Assembly: GCA_009785335.1 (NCBI GenBank)
Contig: WQWM01000015.1
Coordinates: forward strand, 1 to 52,249
Length of the DNA: 52,249 nt
From: Oscillospiraceae bacterium
GTDB taxonomy: Bacteria > Bacillota > Clostridia > Oscillospirales > Acutalibacteraceae
Direction: 5' to 3'
The notes beneath the pieces are model-generated. The model had not been told where the DNA came from. It worked only from the letters and a program-made list of their open reading frames with translations, and did not search any database. The first letter of the stretch is position 1; each line of letters opens with the position of its first letter. Of the stretch, positions 16,462 through 22,715 are shown piece by piece. A program made the position numbers and the translations under genes.

Positions 16462-16932
16462 ATGTTCGGCATGCGTTGTTACGCCGGGCAGGGCAAGCTT
16501 CACGAGAGCGAATTTTATATGGAGAGCTTGCTTGCTGAATATGGCTACGTCAAGGAACACGAAAACGTATATTACACAAAGCTCCTGCAACAAACAAACA
16601 CTTCTGATGTTGCAGAAATCAAGTTTATTTACGAGGACGATGGGAAGCGCATATCGTTCAAGCGAGGCAGCAAAAGAATCGGCGGCTGTGCGTTGAATTT
16701 CTTGCCGCACGATGCAATTTGCTTTTTGAAGTGGGTTTATATTGACGAAAAATATTCGCACCAAGGGCTGGGAACCAAGTGCATGCACAAACTGTTCCAT
16801 GAATTGAAACACAAGGGCGTTGTGCGCTTGGATACCGATACCCCGGACAGCAATGTTCGCGCACAAGGATACTATCTGAAAACAGGGTTTGCGGATATGG
16901 GCAGAATGCGAAGTTATTTCACGGTTGAGTAG
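16462..16932 (+). CDS. GNAT-family N-acetyltransferase, possibly 5'-truncated
   Basis: A 156-residue protein with a GNAT C-terminal half: the acetyl-CoA-binding segment around GLGTKCMHKLFHEL (approximately residues 108-121) and the closing GYYLKTGFADMGRM. The N-terminal part (residues 1-70) is not typical, and no ribosome binding site is visible before the ATG. An R1 repeat ends just upstream, so the original 5' end and promoter may have been displaced. Substrate unknown. Alternative start at residue 20 has no better site. Confidence 0.7.
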   Translation: MFGMRCYAGQGKLHESEFYMESLLAEYGYVKEHENVYYTKLLQQTNTSDVAEIKFIYEDDGKRISFKRGSKRIGGCALNFLPHDAICFLKWVYIDEKYSHQGLGTKCMHKLFHELKHKGVVRLDTDTPDSNVRAQGYYLKTGFADMGRMRSYFTVE

Positions 16933-16935
16933 CGG

Positions 16936-17043
16936 CGCAGCAAAGCTACGCCCTGTAGGAATTTGCGCCAAAGGCGCTGGCTATTCACTGCGTTGGTCGG
17001 CCTTTGGCCGTGTGCCTGTAGGGCGTGCCTTTGGCGCGCCGTG
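16936..17043. repeat. R1-related hairpin-rich repeat (CCTGTAGGGCG variant)
   Basis: Three nested palindromes (GCGCCAAAGGCGC, GGCCTTTGGCC and a GGCGTGCC/GGCGCGCC arm) with two CCTGTAGG motifs. A shorter relative is at 20953. It lies directly upstream of the ksgA promoter. Confidence 0.65.
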
Positions 17044-17079
17044 AACTTTAATATGACTCACTGGATATTAAAAACACTC

Positions 17080-17108
17080 TTGCGCGTACTCGCAAATTGT
17101 GCTATACT
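17080..17108 (+). promoter_or_regulatory. ksgA promoter predicting a leaderless transcript
   Basis: TTGCGC (17080-17085) and TATACT (17103-17108) with a 17-base spacer. Only six bases separate the -10 box from the ATG at 17115, so transcription would start on or next to the start codon. Confidence 0.7.
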
Positions 17109-17114
17109 ATACCC

Positions 17115-17957
17115 ATGAACAACATTGACGAACGCGCCGTGCTGCGCCGCCACGGCTTCACCTTCAGCAAAGCCATGGGGCAGAATTTTCTCATCAACCC
17201 AGCTGTGTGCCCGCGCATGGCCGCGCTTTGCGGTGCCAATGCGCACACCGGCGTGCTGGAAATCGGCCCCGGGGCGGGCACGCTCACGCGCGAGCTAGCG
17301 CAAGTGGCGGCGAAAGTCGTAGCCGTGGAGCTAGACGAGCGCTTGCTGCCCGTGCTGGAAGAAACCCTTGCCGGGCTGGATAACGTGACCGTGGTGCAGG
17401 GCGATGTGTTGCAGCTTGACTTGCCTGCTCTGCTGCGCGAACACTTCGGTGACATGCCCGTGGTGGTGTGCGCGAATTTGCCGTATTATATCACCTCGCC
17501 CGTGGTGATGCACCTGCTGGAAAGCAGGCTGTTCACGCGGCTCACCATCATGGTGCAACTGGAGGCCGCGCAACGGCTGTGTGCGCCCATGGGCAGCCGA
17601 GCCTGCGGCGCAATCACTGCGGCGGTGGAGTTTTTTTGCAGCGAGGCAAAGTTGCTGTTCAAGGTGAGTCGTGGCAGCTTTTTGCCGCCGCCGAATGTAG
17701 ATAGCGCGGTGCTGCAGCTTGTCCCACGTGAGGAAATCACTATGGATGTGCGAGTGCTGAAGCTGGTGCGGGCAGCGTTTGGTCAGCGGCGCAAAACCGC
17801 AGTGAATGCTATTTCCGCGGGACTTGGGCTGGAGAAATCTCGCGTGGTGGCGGCGATGACGCAAGCAGGCATTGCTGAGAATGCGCGGGCGGAGAACATC
17901 ACCCTGGAGCAATACGCGCAACTGTGGGTTGAGCTGCAATCACGCAATACGCCCTAG
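17115..17957 (+). CDS. rsmA: 16S rRNA (adenine1518/1519-N6) dimethyltransferase KsgA/RsmA
   Basis: A 280-residue SAM-dependent methyltransferase that dimethylates A1518 and A1519 in 16S rRNA helix 45. It shows the SAM-binding EIGPGAGTLTREL motif, the acidic VAVELDERL loop and the catalytic NLPYYITSPV motif. The N-terminal KAMGQNFLINP is intact. The ATG at 17115 is the family start; there is no ribosome binding site and the -10 box is 6 bases away, so translation is probably leaderless. The Met 18 bases upstream would fall inside the promoter. Confidence 0.95.
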   Translation: MNNIDERAVLRRHGFTFSKAMGQNFLINPAVCPRMAALCGANAHTGVLEIGPGAGTLTRELAQVAAKVVAVELDERLLPVLEETLAGLDNVTVVQGDVLQLDLPALLREHFGDMPVVVCANLPYYITSPVVMHLLESRLFTRLTIMVQLEAAQRLCAPMGSRACGAITAAVEFFCSEAKLLFKVSRGSFLPPPNVDSAVLQLVPREEITMDVRVLKLVRAAFGQRRKTAVNAISAGLGLEKSRVVAAMTQAGIAENARAENITLEQYAQLWVELQSRNTP

Positions 17958-18006
17958 CAAATCAGCGCGAGGCATGCTATACTGGATAAAAAACAGGGGG
18001 TATACC

Positions 18007-18609
18007 ATGCAAGCACTGGCCAAAAATATCCGTCAATTTCGCCTGCAACAGAACCTCACGCAAGAGGAACTCGCGCTGCCGTTGGGTGTCACCGCGCAAG
18101 CCGTTAGCCGCTGGGAGCGCGGCGAATGCTGCCCCGATATTTCGCTGCTGCCAGGTTTAGCGGGCTTGTTTGCTTGCACGGTTGATCAGCTTCTGGGTGT
18201 TGATGAACTGCGCAGCCGTGCAAGGCTTAATGAAGTCTTTATGCAAGAGCAACAGCTGGCTCGGCAGGGGAAATATGCCCAAGCCGCGCAAGTGCTGGAA
18301 CATGCACTTACGCTGTGGCCGGGGGAGCTGGGTTTGATGAGCGAACTGGCGATGGTGCTTGCCTTGCAGGGCGAACTCACACGGGCCATTGCGCTGTGTG
18401 AACAAGTGCTTGCACAAAGCACCAGCGTAAAACTGTGCGGCACCACGCGGGCAGCGTTGTGTTTTATTTATCACATGAATGGGCAGCCCGAGCGGGCGCG
18501 GGAGCTTGCAAAAACGCTCCCCCACGCGCGGGAAAGCCGCGAGGAAGTGTTGCGGGCGTTGCAAGGGGATGCGCAACACGTGCTGCAAAACATTTACCTT
18601 GGCGAATGA
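18007..18609 (+). CDS. XRE-family regulator with TPR-like C-terminal region
   Basis: A 200-residue protein. The N-terminal helix-turn-helix (FRLQQNLTQEELALPLGVTA, then QAVSRWERGECCPDISLLP) is followed by TPR-like helices (RLARQGKYAQAAQVLEHAL, GELTRAIALCEQVL). The start at 18007 has a GGGGG site 6 bases upstream. It is the smaller relative of the regulator at 15374. A TATACT box lies about 25 bases upstream without a good -35. Ligand and targets unknown. Confidence 0.85.
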   Translation: MQALAKNIRQFRLQQNLTQEELALPLGVTAQAVSRWERGECCPDISLLPGLAGLFACTVDQLLGVDELRSRARLNEVFMQEQQLARQGKYAQAAQVLEHALTLWPGELGLMSELAMVLALQGELTRAIALCEQVLAQSTSVKLCGTTRAALCFIYHMNGQPERARELAKTLPHARESREEVLRALQGDAQHVLQNIYLGE

Positions 18610-18628
18610 AGGTTGGGATAAAAATTTG

Positions 18629-18657
18629 TTGACAATTCGTTGATTTTACTATATAAT
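18629..18657 (+). promoter_or_regulatory. Promoter of type I toxin module 1
   Basis: TTGACA (18629-18634), 17 bases, TATAAT (18652-18657). The transcript would start near 18664 and carry a leader of about 75 bases before the toxin start. Confidence 0.85.
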
Positions 18658-18737
18658 GGTTGCAACCTGCTAAGTGGCGGTGCACGCTCTTTCCCTTTTT
18701 CGAACTCGGAACGAAAAAAGAAAGGAGTGGTGCCTTT

Positions 18738-18872
18738 ATGAATTGGTCTCAATGGTTGTATATCGTGGCAGATATGGTCACAGCGGTGGCGGCAGACATA
18801 ACATACGTCATCGTGCTTGCGCAAGCAGCTATGCAATTTGTTCAAGTTATGCTTGAACGCATAAAGAAGTAA
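18738..18872 (+). CDS. Small hydrophobic type I toxin-like peptide, module 1
   Basis: A 44-residue peptide beginning MNWSQWLYIV, with one long hydrophobic helix (residues 6-38) and a basic tail (ERIKK). GGAG lies 10 bases before the ATG. The stop codon runs straight into a hairpin (TAACCGCCCC...GGGCGGTT) that serves as terminator on both strands. A convergent consensus promoter reads an antisense RNA across the stop codon. This is the arrangement of TxpA/RatA and Fst-like type I toxins, which damage the membrane when over-produced. Toxicity is inferred, not shown. Confidence 0.8.
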   Translation: MNWSQWLYIVADMVTAVAADITYVIVLAQAAMQFVQVMLERIKK

Positions 18873-18953
18873 CCGCCCCAAAAGTCTTCCAGGACTGGGC
18901 GGTTGCTTCTTTTCATTAACGGAAAGGGCTTACCGTGCTTGGCAGGCCACCTT
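18861..18953 (-). ncRNA. Antisense antitoxin RNA, module 1
   Basis: Predicted from a consensus promoter on the minus strand (TTGACA at 18983-18988, TAGAAT at 18960-18965, 17-base spacer) to the hairpin and T-rich stretch at 18861-18904. The RNA of roughly 90 bases would pair with the 3' end of the toxin mRNA, including its last codons. Confidence 0.75.
18871..18904. terminator. Shared bidirectional terminator of module 1
   Basis: AACCGCCC and GGGCGGTT arms with an inner GTCTTCCAGGAC palindrome; T-rich on the plus side and A/G-T rich on the other. Both convergent transcripts can stop here. Confidence 0.75.
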
Positions 18954-18959
18954 TATTTC

Positions 18960-18988
18960 ATTCTAACATAAATTGACGAAAATGTCAA
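18960..18988 (-). promoter_or_regulatory. Antitoxin RNA promoter, module 1
   Basis: TTGACA-17-TAGAAT on the minus strand. The -35 box contains the TGA stop codon of the neighbouring gene at 18985. Confidence 0.8.
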
Positions 18989-20076
18989 CCCCTGTGGGCG
19001 ATTTTTTCGCTCAGCAAAGCCTTCGCCATATTCTCCACGGCCCCGGGAATTAACGCATTCGCGTAAATCGCATCGATTTCGCCGCGCAGCAAGTCGGCGG
19101 CGGCCTGTGCTTCATAGGCCTCAGCAAGCAGCTCGCGCATGGCACGGCGACAGAATCGCAAGCGGTTTTTGTGCGCTTGCAACGCAGATTTTTCAATGAA
19201 CCGCGTGGCTGAGATATGCTGCGCGTTTTCCAATTTGATGGGATGGCGTAGGTTGTTCGTGATGCATGCGAGTCCCAGTTGCGGAAAAATCAAGTGCTCG
19301 GGCGCGGCGGCAGGGTCAAGCAGGCATGGGCAGCTGATGCAATCCACGCCGTTGCCCAACGCATAACTGCGCACAAGCTCCCACAGCAGGGGAGCGGCCA
19401 CGCCGTTTTCGTCATCAAGAATCACCGCCTGGCTGCAAGTTTCGGCCAGCACGCTGCTGCGCAACAGCAAACCTTTTCCTGTTACTGCGGTGAGAAAGCG
19501 GCGTTGCTCCAAGCCCACTTTTCCGCTGGGTGGTGTAAAATGTTTTTGTGCAAAACGGCTGGCATAGCGTTCAATCTTGCTCAGGTTGAGCGTTTCGCTG
19601 GCTACGTGGGTCATGTCGCGCTTGATAGCCTGCGCCGAACGCATAAACTGTGCCACGCGGGCAAGTTGGTGCTGCCATTGGGTGGAAAGTTGCAGCAGTT
19701 CGTCGCGTTGTTCGCGCAGCTTGGTGTTGTCGCGGCAGCTATCTAGCGATAGCAATTCTTCGCCTGCGCCGGGCAACTTGGGTTCAAGCGGCCAAGGCAC
19801 TTCGGCGTCAATCACCGCAAGATTAAGCTCGGGCAGCAGCACCGCGCAACGGCGTTCGCGCCCTGGGGCATCCCAAAAGGGTTGCGCGGATGTGCCTTTT
19901 TCTTTTGCCAATTCTTCTAGCGCGGCCAGCAGTGCGGCTGCTGCTCCGCCGTGTCCGCCTTTGATGTAAAGTGTGCGCAGGTTATCACGCGCGGCCAGCT
20001 GAGCCAGCTGGGTTACGCCACCCTGCGCTGTGTTGGTGCGCAAAAAACAACAATGTTCTGCCTGGGCGATAGCCAT
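18985..20076 (-). CDS. PRK06851-like two-domain ATPase homologue lacking both P-loops
   Basis: A 363-residue protein that follows the outline of Firmicutes PRK06851-type NTPases: an opening RTNTAQGG, a LYIKGG strand-turn, PELNLAVIDAEVPWPLEPKLPGA, and a second copy of the fold from approximately residue 190. At the first Walker A site (residues 40-48) the sequence is GGHGGAAAA instead of G-x-G-x-GKST, and at the second (residues 219-232) VILDDENGVAAPLL, again without GK[ST]. Nucleotide hydrolysis is therefore unlikely. The reading frame is intact and unbroken, suggesting a kept non-catalytic role. Family recognition is from memory of conserved segments. Confidence 0.6.
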   Translation of the reverse strand: MAIAQAEHCCFLRTNTAQGGVTQLAQLAARDNLRTLYIKGGHGGAAAALLAALEELAKEKGTSAQPFWDAPGRERRCAVLLPELNLAVIDAEVPWPLEPKLPGAGEELLSLDSCRDNTKLREQRDELLQLSTQWQHQLARVAQFMRSAQAIKRDMTHVASETLNLSKIERYASRFAQKHFTPPSGKVGLEQRRFLTAVTGKGLLLRSSVLAETCSQAVILDDENGVAAPLLWELVRSYALGNGVDCISCPCLLDPAAAPEHLIFPQLGLACITNNLRHPIKLENAQHISATRFIEKSALQAHKNRLRFCRRAMRELLAEAYEAQAAADLLRGEIDAIYANALIPGAVENMAKALLSEKIAHRG

Positions 20077-20198
20077 ATGATACTCCCCCTTTGGTGCATC
20101 ATATGCGCGGGCGGCTTGGCAACGTGCGTAAGAATGATTATACGGACTGAGAGAATAATCGACAGTAGAATCTATATACTAACCTTGAGGTGATAGCA

Positions 20199-20351
20199 AT
20201 GGCGAAAGCTGGAATGAGGCGACCTGATCCACAGGAGCCACATGGCACGCAAAGCAACCGTAAGGCGCGTTTCCCCAAAAATGAAGTGCCTCCGGTGCCT
20301 GAACTGCAAGGCAAGGCCAAGAAAAGCAAGGGCAAAGCGAAACCCAATTAG
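20199..20351 (+). CDS. Small basic conserved Clostridial protein
   Basis: A 50-residue, highly charged protein rich in Lys, Pro and Arg (AKAGMRRPDPQEPHGT, then NEVPPVPELQGKAKK). GAGGTG stands 6 bases before the ATG. Similar short proteins with the RRPDPxEPHGT and NEVPPVPE patterns are found in Clostridia; none has a known function to me. No domain or membrane segment is visible. It lies between a minus-strand gene and the tmRNA. Confidence 0.65.
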   Translation: MAKAGMRRPDPQEPHGTQSNRKARFPKNEVPPVPELQGKAKKSKGKAKPN

Positions 20352-20424
20352 CGCAACGCATGGCATCCGTTCCCATGTGGAGGGGTGCCTTTTGCGCTTG
20401 CCGTAATCAATGTTGAAAAATTAC

Positions 20425-20474
20425 AAACCCCCTTATATATCAACGAAAACCGTGATATACAAGGGGTTGCTTTT
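20425..20474 (-). terminator. tmRNA intrinsic terminator
   Basis: On the minus strand AACCCCTTGTATATCA and TGATATATAAGGGGGTT form a long stem followed by a T-rich run (TTTGTAATTTTT), directly downstream of the encoded CCA. Confidence 0.8.
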
Positions 20475-20834
20475 TGGTGGAGATGGTGGTAATCGAAACC
20501 ACGTCCGAAAATCCATTCCCATGGGTTTCTACGAGCGTATGCGGTCTACGGGATTCCCCTCACGCGCCGCCGGCCGTCAGGCTGCGCGCTACGGTAGCCG
20601 TGTTTGTTCATGATCAGCGGCAAGGCGTCCGACTGATGCACGTGCCCTGCTGATGACGCCGCGTACCGGGTCGCAGGCTTCCCGGGGCGACGGCTGCTAA
20701 CCCGTTAGGGGTTAAGCAGCTTGGAGTTGATAATTGTTGTTGTTTAATTTATAAACGTGCGGCGGATTAAAGTGGTGCCACCCCACTGCTCGCTTGCCAT
20801 GGTGCAAAATCCCCGTCGAAATCCTTTCATCCCC
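20475..20834 (-). ncRNA. ssrA: tmRNA (SsrA)
   Basis: A 360-base tmRNA. The 5' end GGGGATG pairs with CATCTCC before the encoded ACCA 3' end, with the characteristic G-U pair at position 3. GGATTTCGACGGGG at the 5' side and a T arm of GTGGT-TTCGATT-ACCAC are diagnostic. The tag frame ends ...NNNNYQLQAA followed by TAA (stop at 20712-20714). Together with SmpB it rescues stalled ribosomes. The tag ending QAA instead of the usual LAA or ALAA is unusual. The resume codon is not certain because no GCA is present in frame. Confidence 0.93.
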
Positions 20835-20865
20835 ATGAAGGGGCGAGGGTTGTGCTCCACTATTT

Positions 20866-20894
20866 AGTATAGCCGAAATTACGTGAAATGTCAA
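20866..20894 (-). promoter_or_regulatory. tmRNA promoter
   Basis: TTGACA (20889-20894), 17 bases, TATACT (20866-20871) on the minus strand. It predicts a 5' extension of about 25 bases that RNase P would remove. Confidence 0.85.
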
Positions 20895-20952
20895 GAAAAA
20901 ATTTGGGAAGGAGTGGCTACTTCACATTGAGATTAATCAGGCTGAAGTGTCT

Positions 20953-20999
20953 AGTGCCTTTGGCGCATTCCCTGTAGGGCGTTGCTTTGCAGCGCCGTT
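20953..20999. repeat. R1-related single-arm repeat
   Basis: GTGCCTTTGGCGCA followed by CCTGTAGGGCG and a GCTTTGCAGC hairpin; similar to the repeat upstream of ksgA. Confidence 0.55.
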
Positions 21000-21049
21000 A
21001 CACAAAAAATCAATGCGAAAAACCACAATCTGAAAGCTACTAGCCAGGC

Positions 21050-21151
21050 TTATTCTTCTTTGGTAGCCTCTTCTTTTTTGCAACGCACAGTGGTAATGAA
21101 TCCCACAGCCACCATGGCCAGCAACACAGGTTTCCACACTTTTTTCATCAT
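21050..21151 (-). CDS. Small single-pass membrane peptide (33 residues)
   Basis: MMKKVWKP, then a hydrophobic helix (VLLAMVAVGFITTV), a Cys-Lys boundary (RCKKEE) and an acidic/basic tail. A GGAGG site lies 8 bases upstream. It has the look of a short membrane protein or prelipoprotein-like peptide, although the Cys is not in a good lipobox. The gene is too short for standard prediction. No clear partner gene; function unknown. Confidence 0.6.
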   Translation of the reverse strand: MMKKVWKPVLLAMVAVGFITTVRCKKEEATKEE

Positions 21152-21223
21152 GATTATATCCTCCGATTTCTGTCTTTACTGTTTTGTCGCACCAGGCAGG
21201 CAAATTCCTCAGTAAATTGGCGA

Positions 21224-21259
21224 AAAAAATTCACGCCCCTGCACATGGCAAGGGCGTTT
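21224..21259 (-). terminator. Terminator of the TM2-like gene
   Basis: ACGCCCTTGC and GCAGGGGCGT form a 10-pair stem (with one G-U pair) followed on the minus strand by GAATTTTTTTC. Confidence 0.8.
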
Positions 21260-21266
21260 TGGCCGG

Positions 21267-21962
21267 TTAGTTTTCAGTTTCGCTTTCGATAACCACTTCG
21301 TTTTCGCTTGCCGGTTGTTGTTTGGGCTTGCGCGTGAAGATGACGATGGCCGAAATGCCAAGCGCCAGCAGGATTGCGGCGCCGATGGCAGGCTGGATGT
21401 TCCACCAGTTCCATGCGACCAAGTGATGGGCATAGTGCTGGAGCACGACCTGCAGTGCTGCCAGAATTAGCAGCACGCCGCTGAGTGCGCAAAGTTTGCG
21501 GGCAATGGGTTTCCATGGCACCGTGGCTTGTTGCACAAACAGGAAGTCATCGCGCTGGGCGGCTTTTTCCTCGGCTGTCATGCGCGTGTAGCGCCACATG
21601 TCAAAGAACGCAGCAAACCAAACAATGGGAATCGCCATGATAAAGACATACATGATTGGATTGAGTCTGAGGCTGTTGCTCATCATCGATGCGGCGATTG
21701 TTGCGAAGAACAGAATCATCAGCGACAAGCCACGTTTCATCAGACCAAGGTACATATGCCCAGTACCGGGCAACATCGAAAACAGAAATGCCAAAAACTT
21801 GCTAGGATTGGGATGCATGTGTGAATCCTCCAAAAAATTATTTTTGGGCGGACACGCAAGACATATTTTGTTTTCATCTATGAAGCGTGCCCGGCCTTGT
21901 TTCACGAGCCCACGGGCTCGTTTTGGGTAGGTAGCCTCATATTCTGTGCCGTGTTTATCCAC
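21267..21962 (-). CDS. TM2-like multipass membrane protein with an N-terminal YPKRARGLVK module
   Basis: A 231-residue reading frame with two parts. Residues 1-47 form a soluble basic module (MDKHGTEYEATYPKRARGLV, then KQGRARFIDENKICLACPP) that I recognise as a recurrent N-terminal element in Clostridia. From MHPNPSKF the rest has four membrane segments (near residues 57-90, 100-120, 155-175, 190-215); FSMLPGTGHMYLGLMKRG is typical of TM2-type proteins. TGGAGG precedes the internal Met, so the membrane part may also be translated alone. The start of the long form is uncertain: GTG at 21962, or an ATC at 21983 better spaced from AAGGGGG. Function unknown. Confidence 0.7.
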   Translation of the reverse strand: MDKHGTEYEATYPKRARGLVKQGRARFIDENKICLACPPKNNFLEDSHMHPNPSKFLAFLFSMLPGTGHMYLGLMKRGLSLMILFFATIAASMMSNSLRLNPIMYVFIMAIPIVWFAAFFDMWRYTRMTAEEKAAQRDDFLFVQQATVPWKPIARKLCALSGVLLILAALQVVLQHYAHHLVAWNWWNIQPAIGAAILLALGISAIVIFTRKPKQQPASENEVVIESETEN

Positions 21963-22018
21963 AACAGTTACGTTTTTTGTGATGGGTGTCGTCCCCCTTG
22001 CTATGCATTAACCTAATT

Positions 22019-22047
22019 ATTATAGCATGGTTTTGGTGGGATGTCAA
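22019..22047 (-). promoter_or_regulatory. Promoter of the TM2-like gene
   Basis: TTGACA (22042-22047), 17 bases, TATAAT (22019-22024) on the minus strand; a start near 22012 gives a short leader with AAGGGGG. Confidence 0.85.
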
Positions 22048-22052
22048 GCATA

Positions 22053-22304
22053 TTATTCAACAAGAATACCATTTTGCCACAACTCGCCTTCTGATGCATC
22101 CAGTTCAGAATTCCATGCAACGCCATAGCCGCCTGGCTCCACTTGCACAGCGTTAAACAAAGCCTCATCCTCCAACGCCTTGTAGTTGGGATAGGCAGGA
22201 ATGATTTGTCGCACATCAAATATTTTCTTTTTGCCGTTATTAAAATGCACCAAGAGGCGCATATTCGGCAGTGGAAATACGGCGGAAACTTTGACTCGTT
22301 CCAA
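22053..22304 (-). CDS. DUF2442-family protein
   Basis: An 83-residue protein whose body (VSAVFPLPNMRLLVHFNNGK, then KKIFDVR, and a closing GGYGVAWNSELDASEGELWQNG) fits DUF2442. The TTG at 22304 with AGGTG just upstream is preferred because it gives the family N-terminus; a GTG at 22355 would overlap the upstream gene by 43 bases without a ribosome binding site. DUF2442 genes often pair with DUF4160 genes, as here, and the pair is thought of as a toxin-antitoxin-like unit; activity is unproven. Confidence 0.8.
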   Translation of the reverse strand: MERVKVSAVFPLPNMRLLVHFNNGKKKIFDVRQIIPAYPNYKALEDEALFNAVQVEPGGYGVAWNSELDASEGELWQNGILVE

Positions 22305-22312
22305 AATATCAC

Positions 22313-22564
22313 CTACTCTAAAGGGGGTAATTTTTTCAACTGTTTGGTGTCCCACATGCGCTGCAGATCGTCTTTATACTGCTCGCCCCATTCTTTCACT
22401 AAGCGTTGAATGCGTGGGGATAAATCGCCTTCAATCATTTCCATCGTGGCGATTTCAAACAGACCATTGTATTCGCCATATACTACATGAATGTGTGGCG
22501 GATTGTGCTCTCCGCGAAAGAAAATTTTCACAACAACACCTAAAAATCGACTTACCTCAGGCAA
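22313..22564 (-). CDS. DUF4160-family protein
   Basis: An 83-residue protein with the DUF4160 pattern: LPEVSRFLGVVVKIFF, the HNPPHIHVVYGEY motif and a C-terminal LSPRIQRLVKEWGEQYKDDL helix. The TTG at 22564 is chosen because GGGAG lies 7 bases upstream and the family starts at this point; the GTG three codons earlier touches that site. It forms a two-gene operon with the DUF2442 gene 8 bases downstream and has its own promoter. Possible toxin-antitoxin-like pair. Confidence 0.85.
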   Translation of the reverse strand: MPEVSRFLGVVVKIFFRGEHNPPHIHVVYGEYNGLFEIATMEMIEGDLSPRIQRLVKEWGEQYKDDLQRMWDTKQLKKLPPLE

Positions 22565-22593
22565 AGCTAACACTCCCTTATATAGTTTTGTTT

Positions 22594-22622
22594 AGTATAG
22601 CAAAAAAAATGCGTGTTGTCAA
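22594..22622 (-). promoter_or_regulatory. Promoter of the DUF4160/DUF2442 pair
   Basis: TTGACA (22617-22622), 17 bases, TATACT (22594-22599) on the minus strand, divergent from the promoter at 22659. Confidence 0.85.
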
Positions 22623-22658
22623 CTATTCTCTCAATCAATTGGTTACAACATTGTAACT

Positions 22659-22687
22659 TTACAATTTTATATAAGTGTGATATACTA
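22659..22687 (+). promoter_or_regulatory. Promoter of the zinc-ribbon/SH3 gene pair
   Basis: TTTACA, a 17-base spacer and TATACT upstream of the gene at 22716; only about 20 bases of leader follow the predicted start. Confidence 0.7.
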
Positions 22688-22715
22688 TACGTATCAATGT
22701 AGTGGAGGTATGATG

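Noticed and set aside
18630-18640. GTTGACAATT before module 1 as an R4 copy
   Set aside because: Only one unit is present and it serves as the -35 box; similarity to the minisatellite is probably chance.
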